DNA of 23,439 nt from Cytophagales bacterium. GTDB lineage: Bacteria; Bacteroidota; Bacteroidia; Cytophagales; Cyclobacteriaceae. Below the pieces are notes generated by a model. It searched no databases and was not told where the DNA came from. It saw nothing but the letters and a program-made list of their open reading frames with translations. Each line of letters starts with the position of its first letter. The stretch's first letter is position 1. The position numbers and the translations under genes were made by a program. The DNA lies in NCBI GenBank assembly GCA_027317105.1, contig DAHVFH010000083.1, positions 1 to 23,439 of the forward strand. The letters run 5' to 3'. Below are positions 8,606-15,505 of this stretch, one piece after another.

Positions 8606-9205
8606 CTACAAATTTTGAATCTTGAATTTGTAATCGTTTATATTACTGATCGTAAAACGCCAAGGAAGCCAAGCATCATCACCGGCATAATCTATCCCAA
8701 TACGGGGACTGCATCCAATATCCCTATTTTTAAATTTAAGGTTTTTGTCTTCGATCCAAATTTCAACACTATTCATCTCTTTTCCATTGCACCTTCGGTC
8801 AATACCCAACGCCTTCGTCAACTTACCTGGCCCAGAAGCTATCTTTCTTTCGGTTTTTGCGTTCACGCGTTTCATCATTTGTTCAATTCCTACTAAAGGC
8901 TCCAACGCTCTCACTAAAACAGCATCCGCCTTTCCTTTTTTGTTAGTCACCACGTTAAACATTTCATGGACGCCATAGCAAAGGTAAACATAAGCAATAC
9001 CTCCTTCACGAAACATTACTTCGTTGCGTTTGGTCATTCCTTTATAGGCATGACAGCCCTTTTCCTTATACGAATAGGCTTCCGTTTCAACAATTATTCC
9101 GCCAGTTATTTGATTATCAATTTTGGTGAACAAAATTTTACCGAGCATTTTTCTTGCTATAGCGACAACATTGCTGTTTAAAAAGAAAGTTTGTGGTAGT
9201 TTCAT
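8606..9205 (-). CDS. DNA-3-methyladenine glycosylase, AAG/MPG family
   Basis: A base-excision repair enzyme that removes alkylated purines such as 3-methyladenine, and often hypoxanthine. The 199 residues match the usual compact bacterial AAG length. Key elements are MLGKIL, the catalytic stretch VETEAY (Glu42 equals human AAG Glu125; Tyr44 equals the intercalating Tyr127), His52, YVYLCYGVHEMFNVVT, GPGKLTKALGI (substrate pocket and helix), and SPRIGIDYAGDDAWLPWRF at the C-terminus. The start ATG lies just inside the divergent promoter region shared with the DUF2911 gene. The PD40-OmpA gene follows only 25-37 nt downstream on the same strand, so this housekeeping repair gene may head the transcript that also carries the envelope cluster. 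That linkage is inferred from spacing only. Confidence 0.95.
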   Translation of the reverse strand: MKLPQTFFLNSNVVAIARKMLGKILFTKIDNQITGGIIVETEAYSYKEKGCHAYKGMTKRNEVMFREGGIAYVYLCYGVHEMFNVVTNKKGKADAVLVRALEPLVGIEQMMKRVNAKTERKIASGPGKLTKALGIDRRCNGKEMNSVEIWIEDKNLKFKNRDIGCSPRIGIDYAGDDAWLPWRFTISNINDYKFKIQNL

Positions 9206-9209
9206 AAAA

Positions 9210-9239
9210 TTGTTAAAGCAATGTTAAGCGGTATATTTG
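9210..9239 (+). promoter_or_regulatory. Bacteroidota-type promoter for the DUF2911 gene
   Basis: A TTG at 9210-9212 (-33 element) and TATATTTG at 9232-9239 (-7 element, consensus TAnnTTTG) are separated by 19 bp, the optimum known for the Bacteroidota primary sigma factor. Transcription would begin at about 9244-9247, roughly 45-48 nt before the ATG at 9292. The -33 element lies only 5 bp from the start codon of the divergent glycosylase gene. Confidence 0.72.
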
Positions 9240-9264
9240 TTGCAAAACTATTTTAGTTTTGCAA
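9240..9264. promoter_or_regulatory. Perfect palindrome over the predicted transcription start
   Basis: Two 11-bp arms, TTGCAAAACTA (9240-9250) and TAGTTTTGCAA (9254-9264), flank a TTT spacer with no mismatch. The palindrome begins directly after the -7 element at 9232-9239. Each arm also contains TAGTTTTG, a TAnnTTTG match, one on each strand (9254-9261 plus, 9243-9250 minus). It may be an operator for a dimeric repressor, a 5' UTR hairpin, or a divergent promoter core; the sequence does not decide between these. Confidence 0.5.
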
Positions 9265-9291
9265 ACAGATTTAATAAAACAAACAAACATT

Positions 9292-10137
9292 ATGAAAAAA
9301 TTACTCTCGTTAGGGCTTATTGCCTTGGCATTTATGGCAGAAGCCCAAGTAAAAACACCCTCTGCGAGCCCCGCTGGTTCAGTATCAACGGTTGTAGGCT
9401 TAACCGATGTAAAGATCGATTACTCCCGTCCGCGTGTGAAAGGAAGAAAAATTTTTGGTGAAGGAGCTGGGTTTCTTACCCCTTATGGTTCAATCTGGAG
9501 AACGGGCGCCAACAATGGTACATTTATTTCTTTCTCTGATGATGTAACCGTAGAAGGCGCAAAATTGCCAGCCGGAAAATACTTAATTTATACCTGGCCA
9601 GGAGCAAGCGAGTGGACCGTTTCACTTTATAAAGACCTCGAATTAGGTGCGGACTATGAACACTATGACAAAACTAAGGAAGCTGCTAACTTCAAAGTAA
9701 AATCTGAAAAGCTTGCCGAAAAAATAGAAACATTGACCTTCAATATTGGTGATATTTCAGATGACAGCAAATCGGCTAAGGTTCAATTGGCATGGGAAAA
9801 CACTTCCGTAAAATTTACCATTGGTGTCGATTTCGATGCGAAAGTGATGAAGTCAATCGAAGCGAATACTGCAGTGAGTGCTGGCACCTATCTTCAATCT
9901 GCGGTCTATTATTTGGAAAATGGCAAAGATCTTAAGAAAGCATCCGAATGGATCAACAAAGCTGCTGATATGAATCCTGCGTATTATATTTTATACCAGA
10001 AGGCGCGCATTCAAAAAGCAATAGGCGACAAAGCTGGTGCAATGACCACTTCGGCTGCCAGCAAGGTAGCTGCCGAAAAAGCAAAGAATATGGATTATGT
10101 AAAAATGAATGATGAGCTTCAGAAGTCGATGAAGTAA
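9292..10137 (+). CDS. DUF2911 domain exported protein
   Basis: A 281-residue periplasmic or secreted protein with a signal peptide (MKKLLSLGLIALAFMAEAQ). The DUF2911 hallmark is clear: VKIDYSRPRVKGRKIFG, then YGSIWRTGANNGTFISFSDD, KLPAGKYLIYTWPG and a second beta half. The last 90 residues (SAVYYLENGKDLKKASEWI, AYYILYQKARIQKAIGDK) are helical and look like one or two TPR units, a common ending in this family. The function of DUF2911 is not established. I chose the ATG at 9292 because it directly begins the signal peptide and lies about 45 nt after the predicted transcription start; an upstream ATG at 9259 lies inside the palindrome. It is followed by a strong terminator, so it is probably monocistronic. 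Confidence 0.93.
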   Translation: MKKLLSLGLIALAFMAEAQVKTPSASPAGSVSTVVGLTDVKIDYSRPRVKGRKIFGEGAGFLTPYGSIWRTGANNGTFISFSDDVTVEGAKLPAGKYLIYTWPGASEWTVSLYKDLELGADYEHYDKTKEAANFKVKSEKLAEKIETLTFNIGDISDDSKSAKVQLAWENTSVKFTIGVDFDAKVMKSIEANTAVSAGTYLQSAVYYLENGKDLKKASEWINKAADMNPAYYILYQKARIQKAIGDKAGAMTTSAASKVAAEKAKNMDYVKMNDELQKSMK

Positions 10138-10157
10138 TATCAAAATCGATTTTTCAG

Positions 10158-10190
10158 AAAAAGGGCAGCCAAATTTTGGTTGCCCTTTTT
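10158..10190 (+). terminator. Rho-independent terminator after the DUF2911 gene
   Basis: A long stem formed by AAAAAGGGCAGCCAAA and TTTGGTTGCCCTTTTT, with one G-T wobble and a very short loop, ends in a T run. It starts 20 nt after the stop codon. Confidence 0.9.
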
Positions 10191-10484
10191 ATTTTTCAGG
10201 CTACGGGAAAGGTGCGCTATATCGGTTAACGACACAATTCAAATCCATTCTGTTGAAGTACTATAGCCATCCAATACCATTCGAACAAACTTTCAAACAG
10301 AACAAACATTCACTTTCTTTTCCCCTAAATCCTTAACGCTCAACACGTAGCAATGTGCAATGAAATTATCAATAAAAATTTAATCACCATCGCGTGAACT
10401 AAACGGGTAGCAAAAACATTATAGTCCCAAAGCAACACCAATTGCTTTGATCAAATAATCAAAACTTAACTCACCAAATAAAAG
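10191..10484. other. Intergenic region before the OYE gene
   Basis: No coding frame of note is seen. The only structure found is an 8-bp inverted repeat, CAAAGCAA (10428-10435) and TTGCTTTG (10442-10449), with a 6-nt spacer, 35 nt before the OYE start codon. It could be an operator for a repressor of the reductase gene, as TetR-type repressors often control OYE genes. No regulator gene is adjacent and no convincing TAnnTTTG promoter was seen. Confidence 0.4.
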
Positions 10485-11570
10485 ATGAAAGTCTCAAAGA
10501 TTTTTACTGCCTATACTTTAGGCCAACAAACCCTTAAAAGCAGAATTGTGATGGCGCCAATGACGAGAAGTCGCGCGATTGGAAACGTCCCCAATACCCT
10601 TATGGCAGAATTTTATGCCCAACGTGCAACGGCAGGATTGCTCATCACGGAAGGCACCTCCCCTTCTCCGAATGGTTTAGGCTATCCGCGCATCCCTGGA
10701 GTTTTTAATGCCGATCAAATCAATGGATGGAAATTAGTAACGAAAGCTGTCCACGAAAAAGGTAGCAAAATATTTATTCAACTCATGCACACGGGGCGTG
10801 TTGGGCATCCTTTGAATCTGCCAACGGGTGCTAAGCTAATTGCGCCATCAGCAATAGTAGCAACGGGCAAAATGTTTACCGATAGCGAAGGATTAAAAGA
10901 TCATCCTGTACCGCACGCGTTGAGTGCCGAAGGGGTTCAAACTACAAAGGCGGAATATGTGCAAGCGGCTAAGAATGCAATCGAAGCCGGCTTTGATGGT
11001 GTGGAGTTGCATGGCGCCAACGGTTACCTGCTCGAACAATTTCTTTCACCGAATTCCAACCACCGCACCGACAACTATGGAGGAAATATTGCAAACCGTG
11101 CGCGTTTTGTTTTGGAAGTGGCACAAGAAGTAAGCAACGCGATTGGCAAAGATAAAACGGCCATACGATTGTCTCCTTACGGAGTGTTTAACGATATGCC
11201 GCTTTATGATGAGATCGAAGCCACCTACACGTATCTTGCAGAGGAGCTAAATAAAATCGGAATCGTATACATCCACTTAGTGGACCACAGTGCACAGGGA
11301 GCTCCGGAAGTACCTTCAACTATCAAGAAGACCTTCCGCGACAAATTCAAAAACACATTGATTCTTTCAGGCGGTTATACTGCTGCAAAAGCGGAGGCAG
11401 ACCTTGAAGCGGGAGCAGCCGATCTGATTGCCTTTGGCAAACCTTTCATTGGCAATCCCGATCTGGTAGAGCGGTTCAAAAAAGATCAGGCGTTGAATGA
11501 TAAGCTTGACTTCGCTACCTTTTATACACCGGGCGAAAAAGGATATACCGATTATCCGCTGCTGGCCTAG
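10485..11570 (+). CDS. Old Yellow Enzyme family alkene reductase (NemA-like)
   Basis: An FMN-dependent NAD(P)H oxidoreductase that reduces activated C=C bonds in enones, maleimides or nitro compounds. The 361 residues form a full-length TIM barrel. Visible family features are SRIVMAPMTRSRA (FMN-binding start), LLITEGTSPSPNGLGYPRIPG, FIQLMHTGRVGHP, and HGANGYLLEQFLSPNSN, in which His176 and Asn179 bind the substrate oxygen and Tyr181 donates the proton. NHRTDNYGG, TAIRLSPYG and LILSGGYTAAKAEADL with AFGKPFIGNPDL (phosphate-binding end) follow. This is the classical OYE/NemA/XenB class, not the thermophilic-like YqjM class. It is flanked by terminators or noncoding DNA on both sides, so it is a single-gene unit. 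Family certainty is high; the natural substrate is unknown. Confidence 0.96.
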   Translation: MKVSKIFTAYTLGQQTLKSRIVMAPMTRSRAIGNVPNTLMAEFYAQRATAGLLITEGTSPSPNGLGYPRIPGVFNADQINGWKLVTKAVHEKGSKIFIQLMHTGRVGHPLNLPTGAKLIAPSAIVATGKMFTDSEGLKDHPVPHALSAEGVQTTKAEYVQAAKNAIEAGFDGVELHGANGYLLEQFLSPNSNHRTDNYGGNIANRARFVLEVAQEVSNAIGKDKTAIRLSPYGVFNDMPLYDEIEATYTYLAEELNKIGIVYIHLVDHSAQGAPEVPSTIKKTFRDKFKNTLILSGGYTAAKAEADLEAGAADLIAFGKPFIGNPDLVERFKKDQALNDKLDFATFYTPGEKGYTDYPLLA

Positions 11571-11590
11571 AAGATTTAATTGTCACCATC

Positions 11591-11632
11591 AAATAAAGGC
11601 AGCCATTTTTGACTGCCTTTATTTTTTTTTGA
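11591..11632. terminator. Bidirectional intrinsic terminator between the OYE and gpx genes
   Basis: A perfect 12-bp stem, AAATAAAGGCAG (11591-11602) and CTGCCTTTATTT (11613-11624), encloses a 10-nt loop and continues into a T run on the plus strand. It sits between the converging OYE and glutathione peroxidase genes and may serve both. Confidence 0.9.
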
Positions 11633-11700
11633 CTGGCTAGTTTGTGAACGCATCAATTGAGGTAAGAAATACAATTAACAATCTTTGGTACTGCCGGTAA

Positions 11701-12273
11701 TTAATTTTGAATTTTAGAAATCAATATCTGATCCAAAGGTTGAACGCTTGATTTAAAGAAAGTCACGTTCTTACCATCTGCACTCACCAAATACTTGGCA
11801 AAATTCCAATCTGGTTTTGCTCCTGTTTTCGCCTGAAGCCATTGATACAGCGGATTTTGATCTCTTCCTTTAACAGAAACTTTTTCAAACATTTGAAATT
11901 TCACACCATAATTACGTTCACAAAAGGCAGCAATCTCCTCACTACTTCCCGGCTCTTGCCACAAAAAGTTATTGGCAGGAAACCCGAGCACTGTTACTTG
12001 GTCGCCATATCGCTCGTGCAATTTTTCCAGGCCGGCATATTGGGGAGTCTTTCCACATTTTGAGGCCGTGTTTACAATCAACAATTTTTTACCCTTATAT
12101 TGACTAAAGTCAATTTCTTTACCTTCCAATGACTTCATCTTGAAATCATAGATAGACTCGGTGGCCTTCTTATTTTTACCAGGTGATTGATCCACTAAAA
12201 ATGAAGCTAAACCCATAACAAGGATGGTTAAAAGAATGACAGATACTACAAGAGTTCTTTTTCTGAAAAACAT
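11701..12273 (-). CDS. Glutathione peroxidase family protein, membrane-anchored paralogue
   Basis: A thiol peroxidase of the GPx fold that probably uses thioredoxin rather than glutathione. The 190 residues start with a basic stretch and a hydrophobic segment (residues 7-27), which should act as an inner-membrane anchor or uncleaved signal and place the domain in the periplasm. The catalytic Cys73 lies in NTASKCGKTPQY, Gln106 in NNFLWQEPG, Trp156-Asn157 in DWNFAKYLV, and the resolving Cys118 in IAAFCERNYG. It uses Cys, not selenocysteine. Its LWQEPG and CGKTP differ from the usual G-x-QEPG and CGFTP. It lies 58 nt downstream of a close paralogue on the same strand, so the pair probably arose by duplication. 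Confidence 0.94.
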   Translation of the reverse strand: MFFRKRTLVVSVILLTILVMGLASFLVDQSPGKNKKATESIYDFKMKSLEGKEIDFSQYKGKKLLIVNTASKCGKTPQYAGLEKLHERYGDQVTVLGFPANNFLWQEPGSSEEIAAFCERNYGVKFQMFEKVSVKGRDQNPLYQWLQAKTGAKPDWNFAKYLVSADGKNVTFFKSSVQPLDQILISKIQN

Positions 12274-12331
12274 ATCTTAAAAATCAATCGGCTTACCCAT
12301 TAAACCTAGCTTTGTTAATTGTCAATTTGGA

Positions 12332-12829
12332 CTACAGTTCATCCGTGATTTCCTTGTCCATCGGCTTTACTTTGGAAGCAAAAAATTTAACCGTACCATC
12401 GGGCTTCACCAAATACTTACAAAAATTCCAAGTTGGTTCATGTCCTGTTTTTTCTTTCAGCCACTTGTAAAGCGGATGTTGATCGTCTCCTTTCACAGAA
12501 ATTTTTTCGAACATCTGAAAAGTCACTCCGTAATTTTTTGAGCAGAATGAGGAAATTTCTGAATTTGTACCTGGTTCTTGCGAACCAAAATTGTTTGCAG
12601 GAAATCCCAAGATGGTCACCTTGTTGCCATAGGCCTCATGCAATTTTTGCAAATCTGCATATTGGGGTGTGAAGCCGCATTTAGAGGCCGTATTTACAAT
12701 CAGCAGTGTCTTTCCCTTGTATTGGCTTAAATCAATTTCTTTTCCATCAATCGAATTGACTTTAAAGTCATACAATGAACCCAGTGGCGCGACATTCATA
12801 AGCAGTAAGGTTAAAAGCAACGTTTTCAT
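12332..12829 (-). CDS. Glutathione peroxidase family protein
   Basis: A 165-residue GPx-fold peroxidase with a short hydrophobic N-terminus (MKTLLLTLLLMNVAP) that could be a signal peptide. Catalytic residues are complete: Cys51 in NTASKCGFTPQY, Gln84 in FGSQEPG, and Trp134-Asn135 in TWNFCKYLV. The resolving Cys96 lies in ISSFCSKNYG, typical of thioredoxin-dependent GPx enzymes. It is very similar to the downstream paralogue at 11701-12273 along the whole catalytic domain, but lacks the long basic-hydrophobic anchor. It lies 48 nt after the GNAT gene and may belong to the argS-GNAT transcript; no terminator was seen in that gap. Confidence 0.94.
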   Translation of the reverse strand: MKTLLLTLLLMNVAPLGSLYDFKVNSIDGKEIDLSQYKGKTLLIVNTASKCGFTPQYADLQKLHEAYGNKVTILGFPANNFGSQEPGTNSEISSFCSKNYGVTFQMFEKISVKGDDQHPLYKWLKEKTGHEPTWNFCKYLVKPDGTVKFFASKVKPMDKEITDEL

Positions 12830-12877
12830 ATCGGGTATAGTTTTGTTTCATTAAAATTAAATAATAAAACACCGGAA

Positions 12878-13408
12878 CTACAAAAAAGTTTTATAAAGGA
12901 CATGCTGCTGCAATGGATGGTCAATTTCTATTTTCGGATGGTCAAATTCGCCCACTTTAACCATTCCAATTTTTTGCATCACCCTCTCAGAAGGTTTATT
13001 GATCAGGGCTGTGAAAGAATAGACTTCCTTTATAAGGTTAAACTTAGCAGCAAACAAAAGACATTGTGTTGCGCCTTCAGTCGCGAAACCGTTATTCCAA
13101 AAGGGCTGATCCAATCGCCAGCCAATCTCGATGCATGGAGTGAAATCACTTTCGAAGGTAACTTCATGAAACCCGATGATTCCAGTAAACTCTTCAGTCG
13201 CCTTAATTTCAACTGGCCATAGGCCGAAACCTTTTGATTCGATTTCAAACCGATATTCCTCCATTTTGATTTTACTTTCCTGTTCCGATAGTGTAGTTGG
13301 AAAGAATCGCATGACCTCCTGATTGGTATTCATTTTGGAAAACGGAATGATATCTTCATCCCGCCAATTTCGAAAACCCAATCGATCCGATTCAAATAGG
13401 TAGTCCAT
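12878..13408 (-). CDS. GNAT family N-acetyltransferase, RimJ/RimL type
   Basis: A 176-residue acetyl-CoA-dependent N-acetyltransferase. It shows the order expected for the RimJ/RimL (Acetyltransf_3) subgroup: LFESDRLGFRNWRDEDIIPF at the start, GIIGFHEVTF, IEIGWRLDQPFWNNGFATEG as the acetyl-CoA phosphate-binding loop, and VYSFTALINKPSERVMQKIGM near the end (the N-x-x-S-x-x-v-m-x-K-[IL]-G-m signature). The acceptor cannot be told from sequence: ribosomal proteins, small molecules or antibiotics are all possible in this family. It starts 12 nt after argS, so it is almost surely co-transcribed with it. Confidence 0.93.
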   Translation of the reverse strand: MDYLFESDRLGFRNWRDEDIIPFSKMNTNQEVMRFFPTTLSEQESKIKMEEYRFEIESKGFGLWPVEIKATEEFTGIIGFHEVTFESDFTPCIEIGWRLDQPFWNNGFATEGATQCLLFAAKFNLIKEVYSFTALINKPSERVMQKIGMVKVGEFDHPKIEIDHPLQQHVLYKTFL

Positions 13409-13420
13409 TGATTTGAGTAA

Positions 13421-15205
13421 TCACATCCTTTCCGGAACTTTAATTCCCAATAAGCGCATTGATTTTTGAAGCACATCGGCCACCACTTGTGAAAAAGCTA
13501 TCCTGAATTTTAATTTCGCTTGATCGCTTTCATTAAAAATAGGAATGGATTGATAAAATTGATTGTACTCTTTCGCTAAATCGAAGGCAAAGTTTGCGAT
13601 CACGGCAGGCGAGTAAGTCCGAGAAGCTTCGGTGAGTTTGTTGATGTAACTGTTAATTAACATTATCACTTGCCGCTCAGCTGGTTCCAGCGACTTTACC
13701 TGATCAAATTCTTTACCAGGTCGAATCTCCATCGAATCCGCTTTGCGAATAATTGCCCGGATACGTGCATGGGCGTATTGAATAAATGGCCCAGTATGCC
13801 CTTGCAGTTGAATCGATTCATTCGGATCGAATAACATCCGTTTCTTTGGATCAACCTTAAGGAGAAAAAATTTAAGCGCGCCCAAACCAATCATCTCTGA
13901 AAGCTCCTTGATCTGCTGCTCCGTGGCTTCTTCAATCTTACCCAATTCGCGAGTCTGCTTTTCCGCCTCATCCGCCATCTCCTGCATCAGGTCATCGGCA
14001 TCCACCACAGTGCCTTCACGGGATTTCATTTTGCCGGAGGGAAGATCAACCATTCCATACGACAAGTGATAACATTTTTCGGCCCAGGCATAACCCAATT
14101 TTTTCAGAATAAGAAACAAGACTTTAAAATGATATTCCTGTTCGTTACCTACGGTGTAAACCTGTCCTTCAATTTTAGGAAAATCGCGGAAGCGCAAAAT
14201 GGCTGTGCCGATGTCTTGCGTCATGTAAACGGATGTGCCATCCGATCGTAACAATACTTTCTGATCCAATCCATCGGAAGTCAAGTCCACCCACACGGAG
14301 CCATCTTCTTTTTTAAAAAACACGCCTGACTCCACGCCTCGCAATACTTCTTCCTTGCCTAACAAATACGTGTCTGATTCGTAATACAATTTCTCAAAGT
14401 CAACGCCCATGCGGTGATAGGTTGATTCAAAACCTTTGTACACCCAGCCGTTCATTGTTCTCCAAAGCTTAACGGTGTCAGAATCCTTTGACTCCCATTT
14501 AAGTAATAGGTCAATGGCCAGCTTCATGATGGGCGCTTGCTTTTCGGCATCTGCTTCGCTCACCCCTTTTTCGATCAACTCCTTAATTTGGATTTTATAA
14601 TTCTTATCAAACTCCACATAATATTTGCCCACCAACTTATCGCCCTTCAAGTTGGTGCTTTCGGGTGTTTCGCCTTTGCCAAACAATTGCCAGGCGGCCA
14701 TACTTTTACAGATGTGTATACCGCGGTCGTTGATGATCTGAACCTTGTGGACTTTATAACCCAGCGCTTGGTAGATCTCTGCAACGGAATAACCCAAAAA
14801 GTTATTGCGAAGGTGACCGAGGTGCAAAGGCTTGTTGGTATTGGGTGAAGAATACTCCACCATGATCTCTTTGCCGTTAAGCTCCAGTGTTCCGAAATTT
14901 TTATCTGAATAGATCGATCGAAATACGTTCACCCACACCTGATCTGAAATCACGAGATTCAAAAAACCTTTTACCACATTGTAGCGCGCCACCAAACCCG
15001 AATGGGCAACCAAATATTCACCAACTAATTTAGCCGTCTCCTCCGGCCCTTTCTTCGAAATCTTGGTTAACGGAAAACAAACCAACGTATGCGAACCTTC
15101 AAACTCTTGATTGGTGGGTTGTATCTGCAGTTGCTCCACTTGTTGGTTGAAGAGAGCAGTGACTGCCTTTTGTATTTCACTTCTTAATCGAATGTCTAAG
15201 TTCAT
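13421..15205 (-). CDS. argS: Arginyl-tRNA synthetase
   Basis: A class I aminoacyl-tRNA synthetase that charges tRNA-Arg with arginine in the cytoplasm. At 594 residues it is full length. The N-terminal Add-1 domain (residues 1-105) precedes SSPNTNKPLHLGHLRN, where HLGH at 128-131 is the HIGH motif. Later come YMTQDIGTAILRF, EYHFKVLFLILKKLGY, SYGMVDLPSGKMKSREG (degenerate KMSK loop, as usual in ArgRS) and the DALR anticodon-binding domain with GHTGPFIQYAHARIRAI. The start ATG is the only one in good position before the Add-1 domain. The gene is followed at 12 nt by a GNAT gene, and its leader contains a CGCAAAG-type dispersed repeat. Confidence 0.98.
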   Translation of the reverse strand: MNLDIRLRSEIQKAVTALFNQQVEQLQIQPTNQEFEGSHTLVCFPLTKISKKGPEETAKLVGEYLVAHSGLVARYNVVKGFLNLVISDQVWVNVFRSIYSDKNFGTLELNGKEIMVEYSSPNTNKPLHLGHLRNNFLGYSVAEIYQALGYKVHKVQIINDRGIHICKSMAAWQLFGKGETPESTNLKGDKLVGKYYVEFDKNYKIQIKELIEKGVSEADAEKQAPIMKLAIDLLLKWESKDSDTVKLWRTMNGWVYKGFESTYHRMGVDFEKLYYESDTYLLGKEEVLRGVESGVFFKKEDGSVWVDLTSDGLDQKVLLRSDGTSVYMTQDIGTAILRFRDFPKIEGQVYTVGNEQEYHFKVLFLILKKLGYAWAEKCYHLSYGMVDLPSGKMKSREGTVVDADDLMQEMADEAEKQTRELGKIEEATEQQIKELSEMIGLGALKFFLLKVDPKKRMLFDPNESIQLQGHTGPFIQYAHARIRAIIRKADSMEIRPGKEFDQVKSLEPAERQVIMLINSYINKLTEASRTYSPAVIANFAFDLAKEYNQFYQSIPIFNESDQAKLKFRIAFSQVVADVLQKSMRLLGIKVPERM

Positions 15206-15505
15206 ATTTCGTATTTCCTTTTTGCGTACCTCTGCGTACTCTGCAGTTAAAATACATTCAACCGCAAAGAGCGCAAAGAAACGCAGAGAGATTAGAGTTT
15301 ATTTACTACTCGTTTAATTCCGTCTTTCATCAGCGCAACATTGAAATTCATAAGTAACCGCGCAAAGAAACGCAGAGATTTTAAAAGACAAACATCCTAA
15401 ACTCTACTTCCTTTACGAACCTCAGCGTCCTTTGCGGTTAAGTGCATTTAATAAAATTGCATTTCCTCTGCGTACCTCAGCGTCCTCTGCGGTTATATGT
15501 ATTTC
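15206..15505. repeat. Cluster of dispersed CGCAAAG/CGCAGAG-type repeats between the DHS-like gene and argS
   Basis: Five degenerate copies of one motif are seen. Plus-strand copies are at about 15219-15250 (TGCGTACCTCTGCGTACTCT), 15407-15440 (CCTCAGCGTCCTTTGCGGTTA) and 15461-15495 (CCTCAGCGTCCTCTGCGGTTA). Inverted copies are at about 15261-15290 (CCGCAAAGAGCGCAAAGAAA) and 15356-15380 (CGCAAAGAAACGCAGAG). This type of repeat is common in Bacteroidota intergenic DNA, often near GxxExxY genes, and a GxxExxY stub lies between two copies here. The function is unknown. The block occupies the leader of argS. Confidence 0.75.
15292..15357 (-). pseudogene. C-terminal stub of a GxxExxY family gene
   Basis: On the minus strand the reading LMNFNVALMKDGIKRVVNKL followed by TAA (15292-15294) matches the usual C-terminal end of GxxExxY proteins (LLINFNVxLxKDGIKRxVN). 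Upstream of it the frame runs straight into a repeat copy, and nothing of the GxxExxY body remains. It is therefore a 20-22 residue relic bounded by repeats. The match is from memory of the family, not from a search. Confidence 0.6.

Noticed and set aside
8060..9181. Several plus-strand frames opposite the OmpA and glycosylase genes
   Set aside because: They are antisense shadows. The minus-strand frames have complete, recognisable domains.
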